From positions 1-53,658 of the forward strand of contig JAEDKN010000007.1 in NCBI GenBank assembly GCA_016295795.1: a DNA stretch of 53,658 bases. Direction: 5' to 3'. Made by a program: the position numbers and the translations under genes. This stretch comes from Bacilli bacterium. Lineage in GTDB: Bacteria > Bacillota_I > Bacilli_A > RF39 > UBA660. The first letter of the stretch is position 1, and the number at the start of each line of letters is the position of its first letter. Under the pieces are notes generated by a model that saw only the letters and a list, made by a program, of their open reading frames with translations, ran no database searches and was not told where the DNA came from. Positions 16,024 through 23,080 of this stretch are shown piece after piece.

Positions 16024-17817
16024 TCATTTTGCTAATTCCAATCTAACTCTTACTTTATCTTTCATAATTTTTTGCAATTTTCCAGAATTATCTTTTTCAA
16101 ATAAATAATATTTTTGATTGCTATAAAAATCTAATACTGGAATAAAGCTTTGTGATGAACCGTTTTCAATATTCTGATTGTCCACAAAATCTTCCTGAGT
16201 AAGTTTCTGACATGAATTATCATCAAATCCTGATTTACAAATAAATCTTATCATACAAGAGTCTTTTTGTCTATCAACACTACCTCCAATTATAATATAC
16301 TCAACCAAAGTTTCAAAAACTTCTTCGTCAAATTTTGACATAATTTCTTTCGTGTTTATAGTCTCTTTTATTTTTAATATACCTTTATCTACTTTGCTTT
16401 TATCTTCTTCTAAAACTGTATATTGTTCTATTTTATGTTCTACTTTTTCTATTTTATCATCCAATTGTTTGTTTTTCTCATTAAATATATCTTCGGATAT
16501 TGTTTCTCTTATTAGTAAATCTAACAGTCTATTTTTTTGATATATTAAATTATCCTTGTTTTTTTTAAACTTAAATATTTTTTCTCTGTTATCATTGTTA
16601 TCCATTGCTTTTTTTATTGTAATTAATAATTCTTCTATATTCAAATCTTTTGCGCTACAAAGTAAATTATATGCATCTACAAATGCTTTTTCTATTATTG
16701 ATTCTCTCATTGCCTTACTTTCCGGACAATCATATACACCTCTTTCTATATTTCGAATACAATCCCATATTACTATACCCCCAGACTTACTATACATTCG
16801 TCTCCTTGAATATGAAGTACCACAAAATCCACATTTTATTTTTCCACTAAATGTATATTTTTTTCCTTTGTTTCCTAATCTTCTTCCTGTCGCTCTTATT
16901 CCACATCTGGTTTTTCTTATTTCACAAGCTTTCTCAAAATCTTCTCTACTAATTATTGCTTCGTGATGATCTTTCATATGCCATTTTTCTGACTCACCAA
17001 AATTCTTTTGTCTTTTATGGGTAATTGCATCTATTGTATAAGTTTTTCCTTGAATAACATCACCAATATATTTTTCGTTTTTTATTATACACAAAACTGT
17101 TCCAGATGACCATTTGCCTGACTTTCTCTTTGGAATATTCATTTCATTTAACCTATTTGCTATATAATCACACCCATGTCCCTCAAGATATAATTTAAAA
17201 ATCAATTTAACTATTTGAGCTTCATTTTCTATAATTTCCATTTTATTTGTTTTGCTATCGTAGCTATAGCCAAAACAACTATTAAATCCTACTAATTCTC
17301 CACGTTCAGACTTCATTTTTAAACCGAGTTTGACATGGCTTGAAATAGTTTCACTTTCTTGCTGTGCTACAGAACTAAGAATCGCTAATAATAGCTCTCC
17401 TGTCATCTCTAATGTATTAATACCTTCTTCTTCAAAGAAAATTGCAATGTTATGTTCTTTTAATAAACGAACATATTTTAGAGTATCTAAAGTATTTCTG
17501 GCAAATCTTGATATAGATTTTGTTAACAACAAATCAAATTTATTATTTATTCCATCGTTTATCATGCTCATAAACTCTTCTCTTTTATAATCCTGAGTTC
17601 CTGATATTCCTTCATCAGCATATATACCAACAAAATCCCAATTAGAATTAGACATTATTTTTTCTTTGTAATATTTTTTTTGAGATTCATAACTATTTAG
17701 CTGTTCTTCATTATCAGTACTTACTCTTGCATATGCTGCGACTTTAAGTCTTTCAATGGGCTTTCCTGTCTTTCTATTAATCTTATTATCAGATTTTTTG
17801 ATTAATGTTATTTCCAT
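16024..17817 (-). CDS. Large serine recombinase (integrase of the element)
   Basis: A 597-residue large serine recombinase that would integrate and excise the element. The resolvase domain holds the nucleophile Ser33 in AAYARVSTD and the arginine motif in SISRFARNTLDTL. The recombinase domain follows (GFNSCFGYSYDSKT and RLNEMNIPKRKSGKWS), then a zinc ribbon (IKCGFCGTSYSRRRM with a later Cys pair near DCIRN and YDCPES) and a C-terminal coiled coil rich in Lys, Glu and Asp (about residues 400-490). The SD AAAGGAG precedes the start. It ends the leftward array and lies beside the att site, the usual layout. Elements of this class commonly target rumA/rlmCD, consistent with the gene at the other end. 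Confidence 0.95.
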   Translation of the reverse strand: MEITLIKKSDNKINRKTGKPIERLKVAAYARVSTDNEEQLNSYESQKKYYKEKIMSNSNWDFVGIYADEGISGTQDYKREEFMSMINDGINNKFDLLLTKSISRFARNTLDTLKYVRLLKEHNIAIFFEEEGINTLEMTGELLLAILSSVAQQESETISSHVKLGLKMKSERGELVGFNSCFGYSYDSKTNKMEIIENEAQIVKLIFKLYLEGHGCDYIANRLNEMNIPKRKSGKWSSGTVLCIIKNEKYIGDVIQGKTYTIDAITHKRQKNFGESEKWHMKDHHEAIISREDFEKACEIRKTRCGIRATGRRLGNKGKKYTFSGKIKCGFCGTSYSRRRMYSKSGGIVIWDCIRNIERGVYDCPESKAMRESIIEKAFVDAYNLLCSAKDLNIEELLITIKKAMDNNDNREKIFKFKKNKDNLIYQKNRLLDLLIRETISEDIFNEKNKQLDDKIEKVEHKIEQYTVLEEDKSKVDKGILKIKETINTKEIMSKFDEEVFETLVEYIIIGGSVDRQKDSCMIRFICKSGFDDNSCQKLTQEDFVDNQNIENGSSQSFIPVLDFYSNQKYYLFEKDNSGKLQKIMKDKVRVRLELAK

Positions 17818-17852
17818 ATTATTTAGCTCCTTTTCTAGAATGATATAGTATT

Positions 17853-18011
17853 TTATAGAATTTGTTTATTGTGTAATTTATTAATTTGTACAATTGACTT
17901 TTTATAGACATCTTCACTAATTATATTTTCTTTAAATAAATAATTTAAAACATTAAGTTTCATAAGAAATTTTTTAAAACTCAAATCAATAAGATTAATA
18001 TTGTTACTCAT
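17853..18011 (-). CDS. Small SHOCT-like protein (52 residues)
   Basis: A 52-residue ORF with a clear SD (AATAGGAG) just upstream of the recombinase. The middle reads LNYLFKENIISEDVYKKSIVQINK, a pattern close to short SHOCT-type C-terminal helices (linker, gly/Ile turn, acidic-Tyr/Phe-Lys-Lys). It overlaps the preceding 34-residue ORF by 8 bases, which suggests translational coupling. I do not know its function; small proteins of this type are common beside serine recombinases and could include a directionality factor, but nothing in the sequence proves that. Confidence 0.55.
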   Translation of the reverse strand: MSNNINLIDLSFKKFLMKLNVLNYLFKENIISEDVYKKSIVQINKLHNKQIL

Positions 18012-18108
18012 ATTTACTCCTATTTTTTTTTATAATTTTTTTGTATATGTCACTATTTATTACACCTTTTTTGTACATTGTTTTCACAAATTCAAGATAT
18101 TTTTTCAT
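18004..18108 (-). CDS. Very small SHOCT-like protein (34 residues)
   Basis: A 34-residue basic ORF, with core KKGVINSDIYKKIIKK, that looks like a shorter paralogue of the 52-residue protein downstream (both carry an Ile-x-x-Asp-x-Tyr-Lys-Lys-x-Ile signature). Its stop overlaps the next start and it begins just after the upstream gene, so the four tiny genes form a compact operon. The SD is weak (GGAAGA, about 10 bases upstream). Confidence 0.45.
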   Translation of the reverse strand: MKKYLEFVKTMYKKGVINSDIYKKIIKKNRSKYE

Positions 18109-18112
18109 ATTA

Positions 18113-18379
18113 TTAATCTTCCATTTCTATAGCAATGATATCTATTTTATTTATATCTCTAAAATTTTTAATTTCATCAAAAAAACCAGAGTAATATATT
18201 AATACTCTAGCTTTAGAAATAACATTTTTCTTATTCATCCCAATTGCATCAGTAAAATACCCTATTTTATTTTTAAACTTATAAACTACTGTAAACCTTT
18301 TAAGGAATCTTTTATGCATTATTTTACAATATTTCATATATATCATTATATAAATCTTATCTATTAAATTTTTTCTCAT
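18113..18379 (-). CDS. Small basic hypothetical protein
   Basis: An 88-residue protein starting at the ATG at 18379, which has GGAGG nine bases upstream; the ORF is open to 18418 but without an SD there. The N-terminal half is strongly basic and aromatic; the C-terminal half has an alternating beta-like pattern (ARVLIYYSGFFDEI) ending in an acidic tail. No family recognised. It overlaps the 43-residue membrane ORF by 23 bases, again suggesting coupling. Confidence 0.55.
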   Translation of the reverse strand: MRKNLIDKIYIMIYMKYCKIMHKRFLKRFTVVYKFKNKIGYFTDAIGMNKKNVISKARVLIYYSGFFDEIKNFRDINKIDIIAIEMED

Positions 18380-18488
18380 TTTTATTATCCTCCATATATC
18401 TATCAGCATTGCTTGCAATCTTACAGCAACAATAAAGAAACAATAAAAGAAGACTTATTATTAAGCCAATTAAAATCATTATAATCAT
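18357..18488 (-). CDS. Single-pass membrane microprotein (43 residues)
   Basis: MIIMILIGLIISLLLLFLYC begins a 43-residue ORF: one N-terminal transmembrane helix, a Cys triplet (YCCCKIA) at the membrane edge and a charged tail ending EKKFNR. The SD is strong (GGAGG, 9 bases). It is the first gene after a co-directional terminator at 18503-18528 and overlaps the next gene. Function unknown; membrane microproteins are frequent in conjugative elements. Confidence 0.55.
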   Translation of the reverse strand: MIIMILIGLIISLLLLFLYCCCKIASNADRYMEDNKNEKKFNR

Positions 18489-18502
18489 TTTTTATTACCT
18501 CC

Positions 18503-18528
18503 AAAAAAAGTGCCTCATTAAGCACTTT
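18503..18528 (-). terminator. Intrinsic terminator directly before the microprotein operon
   Basis: On the minus strand AAAGTGC/GCACTTT hairpin followed by seven T's, ending only 2 bases before the GGAGG of the next gene. Confidence 0.85.
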
Positions 18529-18757
18529 GTTATATCATTCTAATTTTAAAATTCAAATTAAATTTTATTATACTTTTTATTATAAATTACCCCTTACGTA
18601 GTCTTTATTCTCTTGTTTTTACAACTACATTTTTTACTACTTTTTTTATTATTTTAGCAACACTGGTCAGATCTGTTATAAATTGCAATAGTCAACAATA
18701 TATGAATGAAATCTAATTAAACATCTTTAAAATGTATATTTTTAATATCATCAAACG

Positions 18758-18836
18758 GCCAATAGCTAATCGGCACCATAGGAATCTAACCTCCCTGTGG
18801 TTCTCACAGAGTCGCACCCATTGTTTGAATCTATGG
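18758..18836 (-). ncRNA. Two-hairpin structured RNA-like element
   Basis: Read on the minus strand, CCATAG (18836-18831) pairs with CTATGG (18781-18776) and encloses a 7-bp stem CTCTGTG/CACAGGG with loop AGAAC. The stem needs a G-U pair that exists only on this strand. A second hairpin GCCGAT/ATTGGC (18774-18758, also with one G-U pair) follows after 1 base. The GC content is far above its AT-rich surroundings. The class is unknown to me. The rest of the gene-free stretch 18529-18757 is AT-rich with no clear feature. Confidence 0.45.
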
Positions 18837-19040
18837 CTATGCGAAAGTATCATTGTCCTCATTATTTTTCATTGCATAATAAGTAGCAAGCTTATTTTTA
18901 TAATCTGGTTTAATCGCAAGCGAACCAATTAAAGTGCTGACCGTATTCCAGTCATAATGAGAATGTATTTGATGATTAATTATAGAATTATCAAAGAACA
19001 AATTAAAAACAAGTGAGAAAATCAAATATTCTTTTCTCAC
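18837..19040 (-). CDS. Possible small protein downstream of the element sigma factor
   Basis: A 67-residue ORF with a GTG start preceded by GTGGGGAAATAA. It has a hydrophobic N-terminus and a hydrophilic second half (HYDWNTVSTLIGSLAIKP, then YYAMKNNEDND). Its stop abuts the structured element. No family is recognised. Base composition and the SD make it plausible, but a non-coding leader for the structured RNA is an alternative. Confidence 0.4.
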   Translation of the reverse strand: MRKEYLIFSLVFNLFFDNSIINHQIHSHYDWNTVSTLIGSLAIKPDYKNKLATYYAMKNNEDNDTFA

Positions 19041-19071
19041 TTATTTCCCCACTTATGTCTAAAAACGGACA

Positions 19072-19548
19072 TCAATTATTATTATTTTTTATAATTTTTT
19101 CCAATTCTTTTATTGCTTGTCTGATAGAAACCCTCACAGAATGAGAAGAACAATTTTCTTTTTCTGCAATTTCTTTTGTTGATTTGTTTTCAAAATAATA
19201 CATAATAATTCGTCTTTTCTGAACACAAGTTAAACTATTGATAGCATTTATTAATATTTCAGTTAATATATTTTTTTCAACCTCATTTTCTAGTGAATAA
19301 ATATAATTAGACTTCCGATATAAATCCCATTCATGCATTTCAAAATGTTCAATATGTCTTTCATATTCATGCATATGTGAAATATCTTTTAATTCACTTT
19401 TATTGAAAACATCATATACTTTATAATCAACTTCAACAATCTTTGTTTTTAACTTTGAATCTTTAAATCTTATAAAATATTTTCCATCAATGATTAATAA
19501 ATCGTATGGATTATCCTTATATTTTCTTCTATTAATTTTAGTTATCAT
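19072..19548 (-). CDS. ECF-like sigma factor of the element
   Basis: A 158-residue protein with a C-terminal sigma region 4 HTH (LTCVQKRRIIMYYFENKSTK, then EIAEKENCSSHSVRVSIRQA) and an N-terminal half rich in His/Glu (HMHEYERHIEHFEMHEWDLY). This arrangement is typical of the small sigma-like proteins in Tn916-related and clostridial conjugative elements. I chose the ATG at 19548 because AGGAGG lies 4 bases upstream; the earlier ATG at 19563 lies inside that region. Its SD is buried in a hairpin and a strong terminator lies further upstream, so expression is probably controlled both in elongation and in translation. Confidence 0.8.
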   Translation of the reverse strand: MITKINRRKYKDNPYDLLIIDGKYFIRFKDSKLKTKIVEVDYKVYDVFNKSELKDISHMHEYERHIEHFEMHEWDLYRKSNYIYSLENEVEKNILTEILINAINSLTCVQKRRIIMYYFENKSTKEIAEKENCSSHSVRVSIRQAIKELEKIIKNNNN

Positions 19549-19552
19549 TTTA

Positions 19553-19586
19553 CCTCCTATCATTTTTTAAAAAATTGATAGGAAGG
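19553..19586 (-). promoter_or_regulatory. Hairpin sequestering the SD of the element sigma gene
   Basis: On the minus strand CCTTCCTATCA (19586-19576) can pair with TGATAGGAGG (19563-19553 region), covering the whole AGGAGG. The loop is the A/T-rich T6A6 segment. The mRNA would hide its ribosome binding site unless opened. Confidence 0.6.
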
Positions 19587-19618
19587 TGGGGCTCTTATCA
19601 TTTGTGTCCTACTTATAT

Positions 19619-19668
19619 AAAAAAAAGAGCAAAATTTGTTTACATAAAAATAAACAATTTTTACTCTT
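19619..19668 (-). terminator. Long intrinsic terminator upstream of the element sigma gene
   Basis: An 18-bp arm pair (19651-19668 with 19625-19642, two non-Watson-Crick positions), an 8-base loop and eight T's on the minus strand. Confidence 0.85.
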
Positions 19669-19849
19669 AAATTAGTTAAATCTATTTGTGTTTGATAAAT
19701 ATTTTTTGTTTTCTCTTTGTTTAGCCCATACATAAATGTTTTCCTATTATAAAGCAAATTAAAAATGTAAATAATAAACTAGTTTTAATAGGATATAGTT
19801 TAGATTTATAAATACTTTTGCTTCTCTTTTCTTTGAAATAAAACTACAA

Positions 19850-19877
19850 AAAAAAATCAAAAGGAAATAATCCTTTT
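19850..19877 (-). terminator. Terminator after the secreted-protein gene
   Basis: On the minus strand AAAAGGA/TCCTTTT hairpin followed by a T-run. Confidence 0.75.
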
Positions 19878-19882
19878 AATTT

Positions 19883-20635
19883 TTACCATGTACCAGTCCA
19901 ATGAGCATGAGCGCATCCCATGCTATCGTAGTAACTAGTTATTGATGAATCTAAAACAATTCCGCTAGAACCAACAACAGAATATTTTTTTGCATTTGTC
20001 AATGATATTGACGAAGTTGCATGTGAATAATCTCCATATGCATCTTGGCTGACTAAAGTAGCTGATGTTTTCTTTTCTAAATCAAAATAAATAGTTGCCT
20101 TCAAAGTACTTAATGATCCGCTAGCCAATTTAAATGTTGTTCCAGCACCAGCAGTGAATGTTTGTGGATTATGAGAAGTACTACTAGTACAACTTCCTCC
20201 AGAATAGCAATATTCTTGAATAAAATTAACGCTAGAATGAAGTTTTAAATTGCTATAAAACCCGATACCTATAATATCATAGCTTCTTTGTGACGGAATT
20301 GTTTTCCAAACCAAGATATTTTTGTATCTATAATAACTACCATTTTTTGCAATTGATACAGTCATTCTTTTATAAGTTGTTTCAACTGCACCAGATGCAT
20401 CTCTTGTTATTATTGGCCTATCTCCAGCGTTGTTATATTCGTTTTCACTTACTTCATAGGTCATAGAAGAATTGATATTATTGGATAGTAAGAAGTTATT
20501 GCCATAATGAGTAACTGTTTTTAAATATTTTGTTGTTTCAACATAATCATCTGTAACAGTCTCTGCATTAACAAGAATTGGGAAAACAAACATAATACTT
20601 GCTACTACAAAAGCTAGTATAAAATTCTTTTTCAT
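19883..20635 (-). CDS. Secreted protein of unknown function
   Basis: A 250-residue exported protein. A classical signal peptide starts at the ATG at 20635 (MKKNFILAFVVASIMFVFPI, cleavage probably after VNAE or NA-E). The ORF extends upstream to 20695 without an SD, whereas GGAGG precedes 20635. The mature part is Ser/Thr/Tyr-rich and beta-like, with a Cys pair in EYCYSGGSCTSS and a C-terminal tail MGCAHAHWTGTW. It lies directly after a membrane-anchored XRE regulator that may sense and control it. A bacteriocin or surface-exclusion factor is conceivable but unproven. Its SD lies in a 6-bp hairpin (20645-20666). Confidence 0.75.
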   Translation of the reverse strand: MKKNFILAFVVASIMFVFPILVNAETVTDDYVETTKYLKTVTHYGNNFLLSNNINSSMTYEVSENEYNNAGDRPIITRDASGAVETTYKRMTVSIAKNGSYYRYKNILVWKTIPSQRSYDIIGIGFYSNLKLHSSVNFIQEYCYSGGSCTSSTSHNPQTFTAGAGTTFKLASGSLSTLKATIYFDLEKKTSATLVSQDAYGDYSHATSSISLTNAKKYSVVGSSGIVLDSSITSYYDSMGCAHAHWTGTW

Positions 20636-20644
20636 ACTAAAATA

Positions 20645-20666
20645 TCCTCCTTTCAAAATGAGGATA
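20645..20666 (-). promoter_or_regulatory. Hairpin over the SD of the secreted-protein gene
   Basis: On the minus strand ATCCTC pairs perfectly with GAGGAT across a 10-base loop. The right arm includes the GGAGG of the SD. Confidence 0.5.
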
Positions 20667-20693
20667 CAATAGTATATATTTTTTTTAAACCGC

Positions 20694-20716
20694 AAAAACG
20701 GAGAATTTTATCTCCA
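20694..20716 (-). terminator. Terminator after the membrane XRE gene
   Basis: On the minus strand GGAGA/TCTCC hairpin followed by GTTTTTG, just after the stop of the regulator at 20727. Confidence 0.65.
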
Positions 20717-20726
20717 TTTAAGCGAA

Positions 20727-21470
20727 TTACTTATATTTCAATGGAATTTTAATAATATTTTCTTTTTCGTTTTTATCAAAAAATCTAATAATTAGCGACA
20801 TATTCTCTTTATTTAATTTAACTTTTTTATCAGATTCAAAAAATAAATGAGTTAAATCAAGGGCACTATGCAATTGTAAATAGTCATTAAACGATATGTC
20901 ATTAGAATAAAGTGTCTTTCCATCAGAATTAAACATAAATTGAAGAGAATTAACCCATGGTTCAGTTTCTGTTCCAATATCGTCGGGCAAATAGGTTAAA
21001 CTATTGACAACAAATTTCATGCTTTCTTTATTCTCAGAAATATAAGAATTAATAAAATAATCTTTATTACTTGATGTTATATCATAAACTTGCCATTTAT
21101 AATAATTATTAAAAAATAATGCTGTTCCAAAAAAAGCAATAATTATTATAAGTAAAGACATAAATATTTTTGATAATTTTTTCTTTTCCATCTTAGTATA
21201 AAGTTTTATTCCTGAAACAGTTAAATCATCAGGTGTTTGCTTTTCCTCTTTTTCTCCTCCACTTAGAATATCGGTTACAGTTGTTTTAAGTGCAACAGAA
21301 AGCGGTACTAATAATGTTATATCGGGAGCAACAGTTCCACGCTCCCACTTTGAAATTGTCTTATCACTTCTATCTAATATATCGCCAAGCTGTTTTTGAG
21401 TTAAATGTAATTCCTTTCTACGTTTAGCTATATACAACCCCATCTTTTCAATATCACATTTTTCATTCAT
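20727..21470 (-). CDS. Membrane-anchored XRE-family regulator
   Basis: A 247-residue protein: an XRE HTH at about residues 10-65 (LHLTQKQLGDILDRSDKTIS, KWERGTVAPD), a linker, one transmembrane helix at about residues 104-122 (IFMSLLIIIIAFFGTALFF) and an extracytoplasmic domain of about 125 residues. The topology suggests a one-component sensor that binds DNA in the cytoplasm and senses a signal outside. The strong SD AAGGAGGTG precedes the ATG. It lies upstream of the secreted protein on the same strand, its likeliest target or ligand, and is divergent from the tandem-HTH gene at 21621. Confidence 0.85.
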   Translation of the reverse strand: MNEKCDIEKMGLYIAKRRKELHLTQKQLGDILDRSDKTISKWERGTVAPDITLLVPLSVALKTTVTDILSGGEKEEKQTPDDLTVSGIKLYTKMEKKKLSKIFMSLLIIIIAFFGTALFFNNYYKWQVYDITSSNKDYFINSYISENKESMKFVVNSLTYLPDDIGTETEPWVNSLQFMFNSDGKTLYSNDISFNDYLQLHSALDLTHLFFESDKKVKLNKENMSLIIRFFDKNEKENIIKIPLKYK

Positions 21471-21620
21471 TATAAAACACCTCCTTACAGTAAAATTATC
21501 TCAAAAATGAGTTTAAAAATTAATATAAAATACCCTAAAAACGCCATTCGTTTTTCGTATATCCCATAGTTTTTGTGCATTATACTTTGGAAATGAAATA
21601 ATTGTGTTAGGTGATTTAAT

Positions 21621-22055
21621 ATGATTATTGCAAAACTAAAAGAAATAAGAGAAGATGCAGGGCTAACACAAAAACAAGAAGCCAAAAAAATGAAAGTTGC
21701 ACCATCCACAATTTCAGGATGGGAAAATGGAAATGATACCATTCCTCTCAATAGACTTATAGATTTTTGTAATTTATACAAGGTAAGTTTAGATTATGTT
21801 TTTAAAATGAGCTCCAAAAATGTCTACTCTGAGCTTGAAATAAACATTAAAAAAATATCCGCTTTCTTATTAAATGCAAGAAAAGAATATAAATTAACAC
21901 AAGAACAAGTAGCAAATAAATTAAATATTTCAACTGGCACATACTGTGATTATGAAAACGGAAATAATTTAATAAAAACCACTTCACTTTACAGTCTTAC
22001 AAAAATATATAGTAATCTTTCATTTGATATTATATTTAAAAAAAGCCATGAATAA
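21621..22055 (+). CDS. Tandem XRE HTH regulator
   Basis: A 144-residue protein with two complete XRE-type helix-turn-helix domains: residues 5-60 (AGLTQKQEAKKMKVAPSTIS, GWENG) and about 78-135 (YKLTQEQVANKLNISTGTYC, DYENG). Two HTH units in one small chain are unusual and would allow a monomer to bind a direct-repeat operator. It is the only plus-strand gene of the element, divergent from the membrane XRE gene, so it is the likeliest master repressor controlling the bidirectional region 21471-21620. SD: TTAGGTGAT. Confidence 0.85.
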   Translation: MIIAKLKEIREDAGLTQKQEAKKMKVAPSTISGWENGNDTIPLNRLIDFCNLYKVSLDYVFKMSSKNVYSELEINIKKISAFLLNARKEYKLTQEQVANKLNISTGTYCDYENGNNLIKTTSLYSLTKIYSNLSFDIIFKKSHE

Positions 22056-22064
22056 TGGCTTTTT
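22041..22064 (+). terminator. Terminator of the tandem-HTH gene
   Basis: AAAAGCCAT/ATGGCTTTT hairpin (5-base loop) ending in T's. The stop codon is inside the hairpin. Confidence 0.8.
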
Positions 22065-22093
22065 ATGTATTAAAGATAATGCAATGAAGTTAC

Positions 22094-22573
22094 CTATCTC
22101 AATTTTATTTTATATTCTATCTTTCCATCATAATCTATAAAGTAGAAATACCAATTCTTTTTTATTTTTTCAGTTATAAGAATATTGTTACCAGTACCTT
22201 CATCCATATATTGATCATATATTTCGATTTTATTATGGCCTATTATATCATCGTTTTTTGAATATATAATTCCCCAATACTGACCACCAAGAAATCCTTG
22301 CGAATTAACTTCAAAATCCACATATTCTTTTCCATTGTAATTTGAATTACTAAAACAATATTCTATTTTTTTATATTTAGAGCATTCTTTTACGTTGTCA
22401 ATACTATCTTTGTCTAATATTACTTTCAAATCTTTAATATTTGCATTAAGAAACTGTATTGAATCTCTTCTTGCTTTTTCATAATTATTAGTCCTATTAC
22501 AAAAACAAATAAAACAAAACAACCCCAAAAATATAAAAACTATTGAAATAATTGAAAAAAATTTTTTATTCAT
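22094..22573 (-). CDS. Membrane-anchored small protein, candidate immunity factor
   Basis: A 159-residue protein with an N-terminal hydrophobic helix (FFSIISIVFIFLGLFCFICF) and a mixed, beta-rich outside domain (YVDFEVNSQGFLGGQYWGII). A Cys follows the helix (CNRTNN), so a lipoprotein is possible, though the lipobox is not classical. It is the second gene downstream of the RHS toxin, where immunity genes normally lie. No family recognised. SD AAAGGTG. Confidence 0.7.
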   Translation of the reverse strand: MNKKFFSIISIVFIFLGLFCFICFCNRTNNYEKARRDSIQFLNANIKDLKVILDKDSIDNVKECSKYKKIEYCFSNSNYNGKEYVDFEVNSQGFLGGQYWGIIYSKNDDIIGHNKIEIYDQYMDEGTGNNILITEKIKKNWYFYFIDYDGKIEYKIKLR

Positions 22574-22625
22574 ATTACACCTTTATAATTTTATTAATAG
22601 TTAATAAAACAATGTTATAGTATAG

Positions 22626-23057
22626 CTAACTATTTTTTTTGCTTACAACTAACGTTTTGAAAATATAATCTCCAATTGTCTTGTTAAAAATTAATATTAA
22701 TAAAACATTCAATGGAAGGAGTCTATAATTTATAAAATCTCTAATTGTTAATATCCATTTATTTGGTGTTTTGTTATTCTTATCTATTATTTCAAGTTTC
22801 ATAACACCTCTTAAAGTATATTTTCCTTTAAACACAAGATTTCTTAATGAAACAATAAGAATACCTATGTAAAAATTAATTTTTGAACGAATTAACGAAG
22901 TGGCCACATAATCATTCTTATAAAAATTTGTTCCGTAAAAAGTGAATTTTTCTAATAAGAAAGATATAATTATTTCAATAAAAAGTGCAAGAAAATATAA
23001 ATCAAAAAAGAACACAAATAGATTTTTTAACTTATCTTCCAATGTAGTAGATTTCAT
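22626..23057 (-). CDS. RDD-like membrane protein, candidate RHS immunity
   Basis: A 143-residue protein with about three hydrophobic segments (LFVFFFDLYFLALFIEIIIS, INFYIGILIVSLRNLVF, LPLNVLLILIFN). The layout GKYTLRGVMKLEIIDKNNKT, then TIRDFINY, then GDYIFKTLVV resembles an RDD domain, a membrane family found as immunity proteins for RHS/CDI toxins. It begins 23 bases after the RHS stop and has a good SD (GGAGG), so it is the first candidate for toxin immunity. A membrane immunity protein would fit a toxin that acts on the envelope. Confidence 0.65.
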   Translation of the reverse strand: MKSTTLEDKLKNLFVFFFDLYFLALFIEIIISFLLEKFTFYGTNFYKNDYVATSLIRSKINFYIGILIVSLRNLVFKGKYTLRGVMKLEIIDKNNKTPNKWILTIRDFINYRLLPLNVLLILIFNKTIGDYIFKTLVVSKKNS

Positions 23058-23080
23058 ATATAAGTTCCTCCATATTTTTT

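Noticed and set aside
18776..18836. Group II intron domain V or riboswitch
   Set aside because: A GTCGCAC-like word recalls domain V, but the catalytic triad stem and a reverse transcriptase are missing, and no riboswitch consensus that I know fits.
19560..19757. 65-codon ORF on the minus strand
   Set aside because: It overlaps both a strong terminator (19619-19668) and the SD-sequestering hairpin, and has no SD of its own.
21485..21781. 98-codon minus-strand ORF
   Set aside because: Antisense shadow of the tandem-HTH gene and its upstream region.
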